A stretch of 64,000 nucleotides of DNA from Prochlorococcus sp. AG-355-A18 (lineage in GTDB: Bacteria > Cyanobacteriota > Cyanobacteriia > PCC-6307 > Cyanobiaceae), in NCBI GenBank assembly GCA_003280985.1, contig QCDH01000002.1, forward strand, positions 1-64,000. Direction: 5' to 3'. A model generated the notes under the pieces. That model was not told where the DNA came from. It saw only the letters and a program-made list of their open reading frames with translations, and ran no database searches. Both the position numbers and the translations under genes were made by a program. Positions 19,270-29,025 of this stretch are shown here, piece by piece (the first letter of the stretch is position 1; each line of letters opens with the position of its first letter).

Positions 19270-19551
19270 TTAAGATTTACGAATAAGTCTGTTAGCAAAA
19301 TATTTTACCTTTACCTTTTCTACAATTTTTTTAGAACTACTTTTAGTTTTAACTTTATTTAAATTGATCACTTCATCTGAAACATTTTTGCCCGTTTCAA
19401 AATAACTTTTAATTTTTTCTAATTCTTCTTTATTTAATCTTTTTGTTGCACCTTTTGCATTGATTCCAAGTTTCTTGCAGGCTAATAATATTCTATTACT
19501 TTCGACATTAAGATCTTTGGCAATACTGAAAATAGGAGTGTTGATGGACAT
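19270..19551 (-). CDS. Small basic protein resembling a standalone IF-2 N-terminal (IF2_N) domain
   Basis: MSINTPIFSIAKDLNVESNRILLACKKLGINAKGATKRLNKEELEKIKSYF follows the IF2_N pattern; only 93 aa. Confidence 0.65.
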   Translation of the reverse strand: MSINTPIFSIAKDLNVESNRILLACKKLGINAKGATKRLNKEELEKIKSYFETGKNVSDEVINLNKVKTKSSSKKIVEKVKVKYFANRLIRKS

Positions 19552-19647
19552 TATTTTCTTTACTATGAAATTTATTATTTATAATATATTTTTAAGTTAG
19601 AAATTAAATATATTTTTAATTATTATTAATTTTAAAAAATTTTTTGA

Positions 19648-20967
19648 TTAGGCTACTTCATCTTCAAAATTATTTAAATCATTAAACTTCTTCTTCATGG
19701 TTGGATTATTTCTAGTTAATTTCTTCACTGTCAAATCTTGAGATTTGCTGTCAGCAGATAAAAGATGTTTTTTTGAGAGAACTAAAGCCTCTTTAGTTTT
19801 TTGTAAATGGGTTATTGATTTATCAATTTCTGAAATTGCATCATTAAATCTATCCTGGGCAAGTGAAACATTTTTACCAACTGCATTTTTGAATTGCTCA
19901 AGAGTACTTTCAAAATTAGTTATGTCAAAATTCTCACGTTTCATTAAATCAATTTGTGATTTGTATTTTAAGGTTTCCATAGATGCATTTCTTAGCAGAG
20001 AAATAATAGGCAAGAAAAATTGAGGTCTTATGACATACATTTTTGGGAATCTATGAGAAACATCTACTATGCCAGCATTATATAGTTCACTATCTGGTTC
20101 TAGAAGTGATACGAGTACTGCATATTCACAAGATTTTTGTCTTCTATCTTTATCTAATTCTTTTAAAAAATCTTCGTTTTTTCTTTTATTAGTTCCATTT
20201 AAACTTTCATTCTTCATCTCAAACATTATGGATACGACTTCGGTTTTATTTTCATCAAATTCTCTAAATATATAGTCACCTTTACTTCCTGAAGTGGCAT
20301 CATTATCCTTTTCGAAATATGAGTTTTTAAATGCAGAGGCACGATTCAGATTAAATTGAGTTTCGCAATGGATCTCTAATGTTTCTCCTATCATCTTTGT
20401 AGATAATCTAGATTTCATTTCTCTTAACTCCTGAATAGTCAGGTCCCTTTCACTAATTTTGCTTTTAAACTTTTCTTCAATTAATTTTTCATTAATTGAA
20501 TGTTCAAGCTTCATCTTTTCAATGGAATTTGTTAAAGATGAGTTTTCTTTTTCTAAATTAGTAACAGCTTCATTAATTTTGTTTTTTAAAGATAATTCTG
20601 AAATTAAAGACTGGTTTTTAATTTCGTCTTTCAACTTGATTAATTCATTGTTCAATGAATTAATTTTATTTGTTGCTTGATTTTTTAAATCATTAAGGGC
20701 ATTTGTTTTCTTTTCTTCAGCTATTTTTAATTTGGATTCAAGAGTTTGGATCTCAGACTCTTTAATCCGATTCTGCTCTATTAACTGTATTTTTAACTCA
20801 CGTTTTAAAATTTCCAAAGCTTTTTTATTATCTTCTTCAGCCAAGATTAGTCTTTCTTTTATTTGTTTATTAAATTCTTCGTCTTTTATCTGAAGAAGTA
20901 TTTCTTCAAAGCTGCTGGGATCAATTCGGAAAGTTTTGCCGCATGAAGGACATTTAATATCTTTCAT
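19648..20967 (-). CDS. DUF2130 domain protein with long coiled coil
   Basis: MKDIKCPSCGKTFRIDPSSFEEIL, long coiled coil, GETLEIHCETQFN...GSKGDYIFREFDENKTEVVSIMFEMKNE...FLKELDKDRRQKSCEYAVLVSLLE. Confidence 0.82.
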   Translation of the reverse strand: MKDIKCPSCGKTFRIDPSSFEEILLQIKDEEFNKQIKERLILAEEDNKKALEILKRELKIQLIEQNRIKESEIQTLESKLKIAEEKKTNALNDLKNQATNKINSLNNELIKLKDEIKNQSLISELSLKNKINEAVTNLEKENSSLTNSIEKMKLEHSINEKLIEEKFKSKISERDLTIQELREMKSRLSTKMIGETLEIHCETQFNLNRASAFKNSYFEKDNDATSGSKGDYIFREFDENKTEVVSIMFEMKNESLNGTNKRKNEDFLKELDKDRRQKSCEYAVLVSLLEPDSELYNAGIVDVSHRFPKMYVIRPQFFLPIISLLRNASMETLKYKSQIDLMKRENFDITNFESTLEQFKNAVGKNVSLAQDRFNDAISEIDKSITHLQKTKEALVLSKKHLLSADSKSQDLTVKKLTRNNPTMKKKFNDLNNFEDEVA

Positions 20968-21060
20968 TTTTTAATTACAAAATTAATATTAGAAAGGATT
21001 TAATATTCAAATTATGTAAAAAGAATATTCTTCTTGACTAAGAATAAACAATGAACCAAT

Positions 21061-21102
21061 ATTATGCATTAAAAAATAAACATTACGCATTAAAAAATAA
21101 AG
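21061..21102. repeat. Two tandem 21-bp repeats
   Basis: attatgcattaaaaaataaac | attacgcattaaaaaataaag (19 of 21 identical). Confidence 0.8.
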
Positions 21103-21119
21103 TAATTACTCAATAAAAG

Positions 21120-21488
21120 TTATATTAATCCTGATTCTTTAAGAATGTTTATTTTATTTGCTAATTCTATATCTGCAGAAGATATTGAGCGGTCTAAAGT
21201 TTTGTGAGTTGAAACTGTGTAACCACTGTCATCAACAAATTCGTCTTCCCCATCTTTTATATGGGCATTTTTATTTTGGAGATCATTAAAATTATCCGAC
21301 TTGAATATATTTGACTTGCTGATATTACTATATCCAAAATTCGCAATTCCTCTGGCATCTAATGCTTCCTCAACTAATATTCCAACTACTTTAGATCTAC
21401 TTATAGATTCGCTCTTGGATATTTCATCAATAATTTCAAGTACTCTTTTTCTAGGAAGATATCCTATCCTTTTAACTTTATTTTCCAT
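21120..21488 (-). CDS. Hypothetical protein with possible ribbon-helix-helix-like N-terminus
   Basis: KRIGYLPRKRVLEIIDEISKSESISRSKVVGILVEEALDARGI resembles RHH/CopG DNA-binding segments. Confidence 0.5.
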   Translation of the reverse strand: MENKVKRIGYLPRKRVLEIIDEISKSESISRSKVVGILVEEALDARGIANFGYSNISKSNIFKSDNFNDLQNKNAHIKDGEDEFVDDSGYTVSTHKTLDRSISSADIELANKINILKESGLI

Positions 21489-21717
21489 AAGTCTTTACAT
21501 ATGTCAATATTGTAACACTTCTGTCAAATTAACCCTGATTTTGATTAATAGCACTTATTTATAAATTTAAATAGTAGGATTAAAGTACAATTTCAAAGAT
21601 CACTCATTCAAATTTATTTCCTAAATTCTCATTGGGATATTTTTAATTGCTCCTTCTAATTACTTTTTAAGTTTGGTTCTGATTTTTGAAATTTTCAAAA
21701 TTTAAATTCCAAATGTT

Positions 21718-21921
21718 ATGAAAGATAAACTATATGATAATGCTGATAGCTTTGCTATGTCATTTGATGAGGAATGGGAAAATATCGATTGTGATGATAT
21801 ACGATTAAAGATAGATAAGGTATTTGAACTTTTATCAGACCACCCTTTTTTAATATCTAATCCAGAAAATGCTAGGAAAATGGCTGAATTTAGGATATTT
21901 TCATTAAAAAAATTTCAATAA
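21718..21921 (+). CDS. Small hypothetical protein
   Basis: 67-aa ORF, acidic and helical, not overlapped by a better ORF. Confidence 0.5.
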   Translation: MKDKLYDNADSFAMSFDEEWENIDCDDIRLKIDKVFELLSDHPFLISNPENARKMAEFRIFSLKKFQ

Positions 21922-21979
21922 TTATTCTTACTATTTTATTAAAATTAAATATTTAATGTAAATCTTAATCATTGAAGAT

Positions 21980-22162
21980 TTATATAGTAGGTAAATTAAA
22001 AAATCCCTTACTGTATAAAAATATTATTATGCCAATAATTGGACCTATCCCAAAAACAAATAGTACTAATTTTGCAGAATTTTTTGTTTGACCTAATTTT
22101 TGATCTTTAAACTTTGAATTAGTTTGATTTTTTTTTGATTTTTTCTTTTTCATGAAAGACAT
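21980..22162 (-). CDS. Small basic single-TM hypothetical protein
   Basis: KKKKSKKN... N-terminus then LVLFVFGIGPIIGIIIFLY. Confidence 0.55.
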   Translation of the reverse strand: MSFMKKKKSKKNQTNSKFKDQKLGQTKNSAKLVLFVFGIGPIIGIIIFLYSKGFFNLPTI

Positions 22163-22292
22163 TATATAACTACAACGAGACTTTAGAAGATTTTGATATG
22201 TTATTGGGTTTGAAATAATTTTTCAATTTAACAAAACTGATATGGGAGACTAAAAAGATCGTGGTGTACAATATAAAGAATATAAAGGAAAT

Positions 22293-22490
22293 ATGAGTGC
22301 AACTAAGAGAGAGGAAGTATGTTCTCACCTTAGACATATAAGGTTAGAACTTAGAGAGATGCATCAAATGCTTATCAAAGAAGATTTGTTACCAGATCTT
22401 AATGAAGCAAAAGAAGTACTGGCACAGCTAGATGCTCTATTAGATTTATTATCAGATAAGAGAGTAACGAAGATAAAAAGCCAATTTTGA
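22293..22490 (+). CDS. Microprotein, paralogue of the 23738-23914 ORF
   Basis: MSATKREEVCSHLRHIRLELREMHQMLIKEDLLPDLNEAKEVLAQLDALLDLLSDK; similar to a second local ORF. Confidence 0.65.
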   Translation: MSATKREEVCSHLRHIRLELREMHQMLIKEDLLPDLNEAKEVLAQLDALLDLLSDKRVTKIKSQF

Positions 22491-22514
22491 AAACTTTTGT
22501 TTAATTTGAATATA

Positions 22515-22709
22515 TTAAAGATAATTTGTAGCTGATTCTATTTTTTTTCTATTATCGTGCATCTGTTCTAATTTATTGTAAATTTCTTTAATTTGCATTT
22601 GTATTAGATCGGTTGAATGTATATTACTTAACGCATCTAATGTTGATAGTAGGCTCTCTTTGGCCTCAATTAAGTGTCTACATTCTTTACTGCCTGCTTC
22701 GTATGACAT
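22515..22709 (-). CDS. Small helical hypothetical protein
   Basis: 64-aa ORF MSYEAGSKECRHLIEAKESLLSTLDALSNIHST... Confidence 0.5.
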   Translation of the reverse strand: MSYEAGSKECRHLIEAKESLLSTLDALSNIHSTDLIQMQIKEIYNKLEQMHDNRKKIESATNYL

Positions 22710-22850
22710 AGGATTTTTGTAAAAAACTATTATCCCAAATATATTAAAAATTCTTCCGTATTGCTTGATACTCTTGTTAAATCAACGCTTGTTATTGTAA
22801 TTTTCAATACAGAATAAGAAATTATTTTTACTAAAATTCAATAAAAACTA

Positions 22851-23033
22851 ATGCAAGAAAACTCTAAAGATTATAAATTCTGTATTAAGTTGGCTTTAGA
22901 TAATGCAAAAAAAAGAATTAATCTACTTGATAATTCTGATAAAAAGTGTGTCCAAGAAGAATATAAGGAATGGATTAATGATGGTTTAAATAAGCATACA
23001 GTTTTACTACTAAGAGATGATCCAATCATTTAA
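22851..23033 (+). CDS. Small hypothetical protein
   Basis: 60-aa ORF MQENSKDYKFCIKLALDNAKKRINLLDN... Confidence 0.45.
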   Translation: MQENSKDYKFCIKLALDNAKKRINLLDNSDKKCVQEEYKEWINDGLNKHTVLLLRDDPII

Positions 23034-23053
23034 GAATGATGTAAAAATATTTT

Positions 23054-23149
23054 CTAATTCTTTGTACTAGAAGTAACCCTAAATAAAAAATAAAGACTTA
23101 CTATAAAAATAATTGACAGAATAATAGTTAATGATGAAAAACTATCCAT
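23054..23149 (-). CDS. 31-aa single-TM microprotein
   Basis: Manual translation MDSFSSLTIILSIIFIVSLYFLFRVTSSTKN*; below the track cutoff. Confidence 0.45.
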   Translation of the reverse strand: MDSFSSLTIILSIIFIVSLYFLFRVTSSTKN

Positions 23150-23207
23150 ATATTTATTAATTAAAAATATAATTAACTATAGCAGTTAAGTTAAATAAGT
23201 CTTGGAT

Positions 23208-23336
23208 TCAGTTTTCTTTGAAAAGTGAAAGGATAAATTTATTCAAACTTTCTTTTTCTAAAAATATTTTTTTATTCTTATAGGTTTTTAATTTCTTAAA
23301 AATTAAATCAACTAATTGTTCTGATTTTGGAGTCAT
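23208..23336 (-). CDS. 42-aa basic microprotein
   Basis: Manual translation MTPKSEQLVDLIFKKLKTYKNKKIFLEKESLNKFILSLFKEN*. Confidence 0.4.
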   Translation of the reverse strand: MTPKSEQLVDLIFKKLKTYKNKKIFLEKESLNKFILSLFKEN

Positions 23337-23345
23337 ACATTAAAT

Positions 23346-23696
23346 TTATTTTTCCAATAGATAAATTTTCTCTTCACCTATTTTATCTGGCTTTGTTATT
23401 TTACATCCTTTATCTTTTTCCATATTACAATCTTTCGTAGCAGGAACAGATTTCCAGGTGCAAATTTTTTCTTGGGAATCTTCTTTTAAAATCTTCCATC
23501 CATCATCTAAGTATTCTGAAATACCATCATTTCCACAAGAAAACTTTATTTCCATTCTTTTCTTTTTTGAATTAGGATTCTGATCAATATCTTTTTCCGA
23601 ATTATTTATGGGATACTCTTTATTAGTTGATGTCCTACAAGAAATTGAGAAAATTGCAATTAGAATTATCAGTGGAAATTGTTTTAATACTTTCAT
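23346..23696 (-). CDS. Small putative lipoprotein
   Basis: MKVLKQFPLIILIAIFSISCRTS: signal peptide with possible lipobox Cys. Confidence 0.6.
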   Translation of the reverse strand: MKVLKQFPLIILIAIFSISCRTSTNKEYPINNSEKDIDQNPNSKKKRMEIKFSCGNDGISEYLDDGWKILKEDSQEKICTWKSVPATKDCNMEKDKGCKITKPDKIGEEKIYLLEK

Positions 23697-23737
23697 TTTT
23701 TTAATTTTTGATAATTCTAAATTATTTAAATAATAGC

Positions 23738-23914
23738 TTACTTTGACTCTATTAATTTTAATAGTTTATCCATTTTATTCATCAAGTTTTTTATATCACT
23801 TGGCTTCGGTAATATTAATTCTTCCGTAACTTCTAAATGCATTTTCTTTAAGTTTTGCCTCAAATCTTTTAAATGCATTTTTACGTTTTCTTTCTTTTGT
23901 TTTATATCAGTCAT
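23738..23914 (-). CDS. 58-aa microprotein, paralogue of the 22293-22490 ORF
   Basis: Manual translation MTDIKQKKENVKMHLKDLRQNLKKMHLEVTEELILPKPSDIKNLMNKMDKLLKLIESK*; aligns without large gaps to 22293-22490. Confidence 0.6.
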   Translation of the reverse strand: MTDIKQKKENVKMHLKDLRQNLKKMHLEVTEELILPKPSDIKNLMNKMDKLLKLIESK

Positions 23915-23995
23915 AGGAATAAAATTTAAACTTTACTAAACTTAAAGTTACTATCATAATATTTTGATGCTTATTTATAGACAATAATTCAAAAT

Positions 23996-24433
23996 TTAAT
24001 TTTTTAAATTTTCTATTTCATAGATTTCTTCGCCACCATAACAAAAATTTGTAGATATCATTTTTAATTCCCTTTTATTAATTCCGATTATATTTTTATT
24101 TTTAATTATGTAATTTTTAGCAATCGCTTCACAGTCTAATTTGTTTTTTGCATGTTTAATAACTGGATAAAAATATGCCAATGTAGTAAATACAAACAAA
24201 AATACTATTAATGATTTTTTTTCATTTTGAATAAATTCTTTAGATGTTTTTTTTGCTTTTAATATTTTTATTAGTAATTTATCTGGTAGGCCTATTTGGA
24301 CAAATAATAACTCTACCCACCATGGAAGATCCTTATCTTTCTTTTTCTTTAAGTTTTCGGAAGTATTCATTTTCTTGGCTTCATAGTTTTGGTTGCTAAC
24401 CTCTTTAGGATTAGTTGTTTCTTTTTTACTCAT
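23996..24433 (-). CDS. Hypothetical membrane protein
   Basis: 145 aa with TM segment LIVFLFVFTTLAYFYPVI. Confidence 0.55.
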   Translation of the reverse strand: MSKKETTNPKEVSNQNYEAKKMNTSENLKKKKDKDLPWWVELLFVQIGLPDKLLIKILKAKKTSKEFIQNEKKSLIVFLFVFTTLAYFYPVIKHAKNKLDCEAIAKNYIIKNKNIIGINKRELKMISTNFCYGGEEIYEIENLKN

Positions 24434-24561
24434 ATCATCGAATGATTTCTTTGGAATGTAGAGGTTTTATTTTGATTTTGAAACTATATTTTTATTTTAT
24501 AAGTTTTAATTCAATTTATCTATGAATTTGAGTATTGTTAAATTGTATTTAGATATTTTAA

Positions 24562-24831
24562 ATGGCAAAAAAAAGAAGGAAGTTAAATAAAGATTTTGAG
24601 AAAAAAATATATTCATCAAAAAAAAATGTCGAATTAGTACTGGCAAAAATCTATGATATCCATGATGAAGACATACAAAAAGAATATATGAGCGCCTTTA
24701 ACAAAGTTGTTTTCTTATATGAAGAATTAAAAGAAGATTATGAACGGCAAGGATTTTCTGATAATTCTGAAGAACTACTCACAAGCTATAAAAATGCTTT
24801 CAATCTTTTTGAATCAGAATTTGAAATTTAA
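24562..24831 (+). CDS. Hypothetical helical protein
   Basis: 89-aa ORF with clean boundaries. Confidence 0.5.
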   Translation: MAKKRRKLNKDFEKKIYSSKKNVELVLAKIYDIHDEDIQKEYMSAFNKVVFLYEELKEDYERQGFSDNSEELLTSYKNAFNLFESEFEI

Positions 24832-24844
24832 ATTCTATTTCTAA

Positions 24845-25051
24845 TTACCTTTCGTAAGGTCTTACAGGTATTTCAATTAGCTTTCCTTTTTGGAGGTCAG
24901 ATCTCTTCTCTTGTAAATTTTTGATACATAAAGATACCCTTTTCTCCTTTGCGCAAAATCTTTTTATTTGGTAATCAGTAAGTGATAATAATTCATTACT
25001 AAATGAAAAAAAGGCCAATAAAAACATAGAAAAATTTAATACCAATTTCAT
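24845..25051 (-). CDS. Small secreted hypothetical protein
   Basis: MKLVLNFSMFLLAFFSFSNELLS signal-like N-terminus, 68 aa. Confidence 0.5.
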   Translation of the reverse strand: MKLVLNFSMFLLAFFSFSNELLSLTDYQIKRFCAKEKRVSLCIKNLQEKRSDLQKGKLIEIPVRPYER

Positions 25052-25091
25052 TTGTTCTCTCCTAACTATTTTCTAATACCCTTTAATTTAA

Positions 25092-25370
25092 TTACTTCTT
25101 ATTATAAATATCTATAATTTGTTTTAATTCATCTTTAGTTAACTCTGTTGAAATAAAAACTTCTTGAGCTGTTTTACCCTTTCTTGCGATTGCTTTATAT
25201 CCGTTTATAGTTTTCACTGACAATCTAATTATCAATTTAGAAGATCTTCCTCTGGCTCTTGAAATAGCCGCTGGAGTTATTGTCTTGATATTAATGTCCA
25301 GTGCTAATTTTTGAAGTATTGGAATTAGACCTTCTATATTTGTACTATGATTTAAAACTAACCTTCCCAA
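25092..25370 (-). CDS. DUF2103-like conserved cyanobacterial protein
   Basis: MGRLVLNHSTNIEGLIPILQKLA...ITPAAISRARGRSSKLIIRLSVKTINGYKAIARKGKTAQEVFI. Confidence 0.7.
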   Translation of the reverse strand: MGRLVLNHSTNIEGLIPILQKLALDINIKTITPAAISRARGRSSKLIIRLSVKTINGYKAIARKGKTAQEVFISTELTKDELKQIIDIYNKK

Positions 25371-25485
25371 TTTAATTTATAACTATTCTATTGAGAAAAT
25401 TTTGTTTCTGAGAAATTAACTTTAGTTTTAAAATTATTAAAAAATTTTGTAGTTCTGTTATATTTATAAAAACGATTAAATTCTA

Positions 25486-25587
25486 ATGATCTTTCAAATA
25501 GGTTGGGCAGCATTGGCTGCTATTTTTACTTTTTCAATTGCCATGGTTGTTTGGGGAAGAAATGGGGATGGATCCATTGACATATGA
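25486..25587 (+). CDS. petN: Cytochrome b6f complex subunit PetN
   Basis: Manual translation [33 protein letters not shown], characteristic [11 protein letters not shown]. Confidence 0.95.
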
Positions 25588-25724
25588 TTTCATTTTTAAC
25601 TTATGAAGTCTATTTAAGTAAATTTCTTATCCTATCATCATTTGTTTTACTCATATTCATAACATTAGCTGTAATTTATATATCCTATGTCTCTTGGAAA
25701 GATAAAAAAAGAATAAAAAAATAG
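25584..25724 (+). CDS. 46-aa single-TM protein overlapping petN by ATGA
   Basis: Manual translation [46 protein letters not shown]. Confidence 0.6.
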
Positions 25725-25730
25725 AAATTA

Positions 25731-26384
25731 TTATTTTTGGTCTTTTTTCTTATCCTTAATCCTGAGCTCTTCAATTAATTCTTTTGCTTGTTCCATTTTT
25801 GATATGCTGCTTTTGTAGATTCCAATATCTTTTTCAGCTTTATTAGCAGATAAGTTTAACTTCTCAAAAATATCAGAGGACATCTTATTTTTATCTGATT
25901 CATTTTTCTCTTTGAAATCTTGGGAGTTTGAAATTAACATATATATTCCTAAGTTCAAAATCCTTGAAGGATAAAGTTTAGAATTACTTTTTTCAATTAA
26001 TAATTTTAAAATATCTTTAAATGCCTTATTCTTGAATTCTTTTTGAGACTTTTTAGATATTTCATTAATTTCCTTTGCCTCAAAATTTGTAGAACTGCAT
26101 AAAGATTCAAAAAGTAGATCCAAGTGTTTTTCAGGTTGATATCCTTTCATTAATTCTTTGAATGTTTGGGTGAGACCGACACAAAAAAGATAATCTTGGG
26201 TAAATTCAATTTGATGGTTTAAAAGATTAAGTTCGACAAGCATTTCATCAACTATTCTTTTATATAAACCTGGAATGACGTAAGGAAATTTTTCATGAAA
26301 TAACTTTTTGCTATCTGAAACAGTCAATTTTTCTTTCAATTTTTTATATGTAAACCTTAATAAGGTTAGCGTATGTTGACTCAA
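25731..26384 (-). CDS. thf1: Thylakoid formation protein Thf1 / Psb29
   Basis: [59 protein letters not shown]. Confidence 0.92.
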   Translation of the reverse strand: MSQHTLTLLRFTYKKLKEKLTVSDSKKLFHEKFPYVIPGLYKRIVDEMLVELNLLNHQIEFTQDYLFCVGLTQTFKELMKGYQPEKHLDLLFESLCSSTNFEAKEINEISKKSQKEFKNKAFKDILKLLIEKSNSKLYPSRILNLGIYMLISNSQDFKEKNESDKNKMSSDIFEKLNLSANKAEKDIGIYKSSISKMEQAKELIEELRIKDKKKDQK

Positions 26385-26419
26385 TATCGTTAATATCTAA
26401 TAAACAGATAAATATTATT

Positions 26420-27007
26420 ATGATCCCTTTAGTTTTAGAAGAATCAGGCGGTAGTGAAAGAGTCTTTGATATTTATTCGAGACTATTGAGAGAGAGAATA
26501 ATCTTTTTGGGAGAACAAGTTACTAGTGAAACTGCTAATAGAATTGTTGCTCAATTATTGTTCCTCGAGGCAGAGGATCCAGATAAGGACATTTATATGT
26601 ACATAAATTCACCTGGCGGATCCGTTTATGACGGATTGGGTATATTTGACACAATGCAACATGTAAAGCCTGACATTCATACAGTTTGTGTTGGCTTAGC
26701 AGCTAGTATGGGTGCATTTTTGCTTGCAGCAGGTACTAAAGGTAAAAGAAGCAGCCTTAGACATTCAAGAATAATGATTCATCAACCACTTGGAGGCGCT
26801 AGAGGGCAAGCCAGTGATATAAGAATTCAAGCAGATGAAATTTTGTTCTTAAAGGAACGACTTAATACCGAATTATCAGAAAGAACTGGAAAGGATTATG
26901 ACACTATCAAAGAGGATACTGATAGAGATTTTTATATGTCCCCAAACGAAGCAGTTGAATATGGATTAATTGATCTTGTGTTAGATAAAAAACCAATTAA
27001 AGTTTAG
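26420..27007 (+). CDS. clpP: ATP-dependent Clp protease proteolytic subunit
   Basis: [22 protein letters not shown], catalytic [11 protein letters not shown] and [16 protein letters not shown]. Confidence 0.96.
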   Translation: MIPLVLEESGGSERVFDIYSRLLRERIIFLGEQVTSETANRIVAQLLFLEAEDPDKDIYMYINSPGGSVYDGLGIFDTMQHVKPDIHTVCVGLAASMGAFLLAAGTKGKRSSLRHSRIMIHQPLGGARGQASDIRIQADEILFLKERLNTELSERTGKDYDTIKEDTDRDFYMSPNEAVEYGLIDLVLDKKPIKV

Positions 27008-28917
27008 CTTAATAATTGAGGTGTTCTCTCTTTCTTAGGAATTTTGGTGAATTTGGAAAGAATACTTATAAATTCATCACCATCTAATGTTTCTTTTTCA
27101 ATTAATAGGTCGACTATCTTATCCATAGCTTCTCTATTTTTGCTTACTATATCGTAGGTTTCTTTATAACATTCCTTGACCATTACTCTTACACTTTCAT
27201 CTATTTGTTTAGAGATTGAATCAGAAACTTCACTTCTAGTCATTAAGTCTCTACCAACAAATACTTCTTGATTACCACTTTCTAAAGCTATCGGACCTAA
27301 ATTACTCATTCCAAATCTAGTAACCATTTGGCGGGCCATTGAAGCAACTTGTTGGAAATCACCTCCCGCTCCTGTAGTAATCTCACCTTCTCCAAAAACT
27401 ACATCTTCAGCAGCTCTTCCTCCTAAAGCACCCATTATCCTCGCTTTTAATTGCGCCCTGCTAACAAGAGATTGTTCATCGTCTGGGGTAAACCAAGTTA
27501 ATCCTTTGGCTTGACCTCTTGGAATGACGGTAACTTTTTGAACAGGATCATGGGCTTTAACAAGTGAACCAATAAGAGCATGGCCAACTTCATGGTAAGC
27601 AATTAATCTCTTGCTTCTACCATCTGTTAATGGAGAACCTTCCATTCCTGCGACAATCCTATCTACAGAGTCATCAATTTCTGAAATACTTATAGACTCT
27701 TTTCTCCTCCTAGCGGTTAATATAGCAGCCTCATTTAATAAATTTGCTAAATCTGCTCCAGTAAACCCTGGTGTTCTTCTCGCAATGCTTTCAAGCGTTA
27801 AATCATCTTGAAGTTTCTTATTCCTAGCATGAACTTCCAATATTGATAGTCTGCCCTTGATATCAGGCGCATCTACAGTTACCTGTCTATCAAATCTGCC
27901 TGGTCTCATTAGCGCCGAGTCTAGAACATCGGGCCTGTTTGTGGCGGCAATTATTATTATGCCACTATTACCTTCGAAGCCATCCATTTCAGTAAGTAAT
28001 TGATTGAGAGTTTGTTCTCTCTCATCATTACCTCCACCAATACCGGCACCTCTTTGTCTTCCGACAGCATCAATTTCATCAATAAAAATCAAACAAGGAC
28101 TATTTTCTTTAGCTTTTTTGAAAAGATCTCTAACTCTACTAGCTCCAACACCAACAAACATTTCGACAAATTCAGAACCTGATAACGAGAAAAATGGAAC
28201 TCCAGCTTCACCTGCAATCGCTTTAGCTAAAAGGGTTTTACCAGTACCAGGAGGTCCTACCAATAGAACCCCTTTGGGAATCCTTGCTCCTACAGAGGTA
28301 AATTTTTCTGGTTTTTTCAGGAAAGTGACAACTTCTTGCAAATCCTGTTTAGCTTCATTAACGCCTGCGACATCATCGAATACAACTCCTGTTTCAGCTT
28401 CCATTGCAAATCTTGCTTTTGTTTTCCCAAACTGCATTGCTTGTCCAGGACCACCAGGCATACCATTTGACCTCCTCGCTAACAAAATTAAACCTCCAAT
28501 TAAGATAGCCGGGAAGAGTAAATTACCTAAAATGCCTAATGCAGGAGGAGCTGTTTTTACCGGATGAACATCAAAACTGATCCCCTCGTTTTTTAAAATA
28601 TTAATAAGTTCTGGTGTTAATCCAGGAAGGTCTACACGCAACCTTTGAACTTTATTATCTAAATCCGAGTCTATTGTCTCTATAACTGCATTTCTGCCGC
28701 CCTCAAAAATATCAACAGATGTAACCCTTCCTGAATTAATGTAATCTAAAAATCTGCCGTAACTAACTCTTGCTACCGCTGAATTTCTTGGTGCAACAGT
28801 AGTACCATTGGATTTAAGTGAATCAATATTGCTTGAAGATAAAAATTGGTAGGAAAGTGCTATTACTAAAAGTATAGGTAAAGCCCATAAAATTAATGTT
28901 TTAAATTTTTGATTCAT
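27004..28917 (-). CDS. ftsH: ATP-dependent zinc metalloprotease FtsH
   Basis: [53 protein letters not shown] zinc site; inferred start [17 protein letters not shown]. Confidence 0.97.
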   Translation of the reverse strand: MNQKFKTLILWALPILLVIALSYQFLSSSNIDSLKSNGTTVAPRNSAVARVSYGRFLDYINSGRVTSVDIFEGGRNAVIETIDSDLDNKVQRLRVDLPGLTPELINILKNEGISFDVHPVKTAPPALGILGNLLFPAILIGGLILLARRSNGMPGGPGQAMQFGKTKARFAMEAETGVVFDDVAGVNEAKQDLQEVVTFLKKPEKFTSVGARIPKGVLLVGPPGTGKTLLAKAIAGEAGVPFFSLSGSEFVEMFVGVGASRVRDLFKKAKENSPCLIFIDEIDAVGRQRGAGIGGGNDEREQTLNQLLTEMDGFEGNSGIIIIAATNRPDVLDSALMRPGRFDRQVTVDAPDIKGRLSILEVHARNKKLQDDLTLESIARRTPGFTGADLANLLNEAAILTARRRKESISISEIDDSVDRIVAGMEGSPLTDGRSKRLIAYHEVGHALIGSLVKAHDPVQKVTVIPRGQAKGLTWFTPDDEQSLVSRAQLKARIMGALGGRAAEDVVFGEGEITTGAGGDFQQVASMARQMVTRFGMSNLGPIALESGNQEVFVGRDLMTRSEVSDSISKQIDESVRVMVKECYKETYDIVSKNREAMDKIVDLLIEKETLDGDEFISILSKFTKIPKKERTPQLLS

Positions 28918-29025
28918 TAATTTGTTAAAAGTCAATTCTAGGATTCTAGACTGAATCAGTGCATTTCGTTGATATTTTCTCTAACTTTATGCTTATACTA
29001 CTCTTTAATGTATATATATTTATAA

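Noticed and set aside
19552-19647. AT-rich low-complexity stretch
   Set aside because: Ordinary AT-rich intergenic, no repeat unit or hairpin of note.
28004-28567. 187-aa plus ORF
   Set aside because: Antisense to the FtsH AAA domain; typical shadow ORF of a conserved gene.
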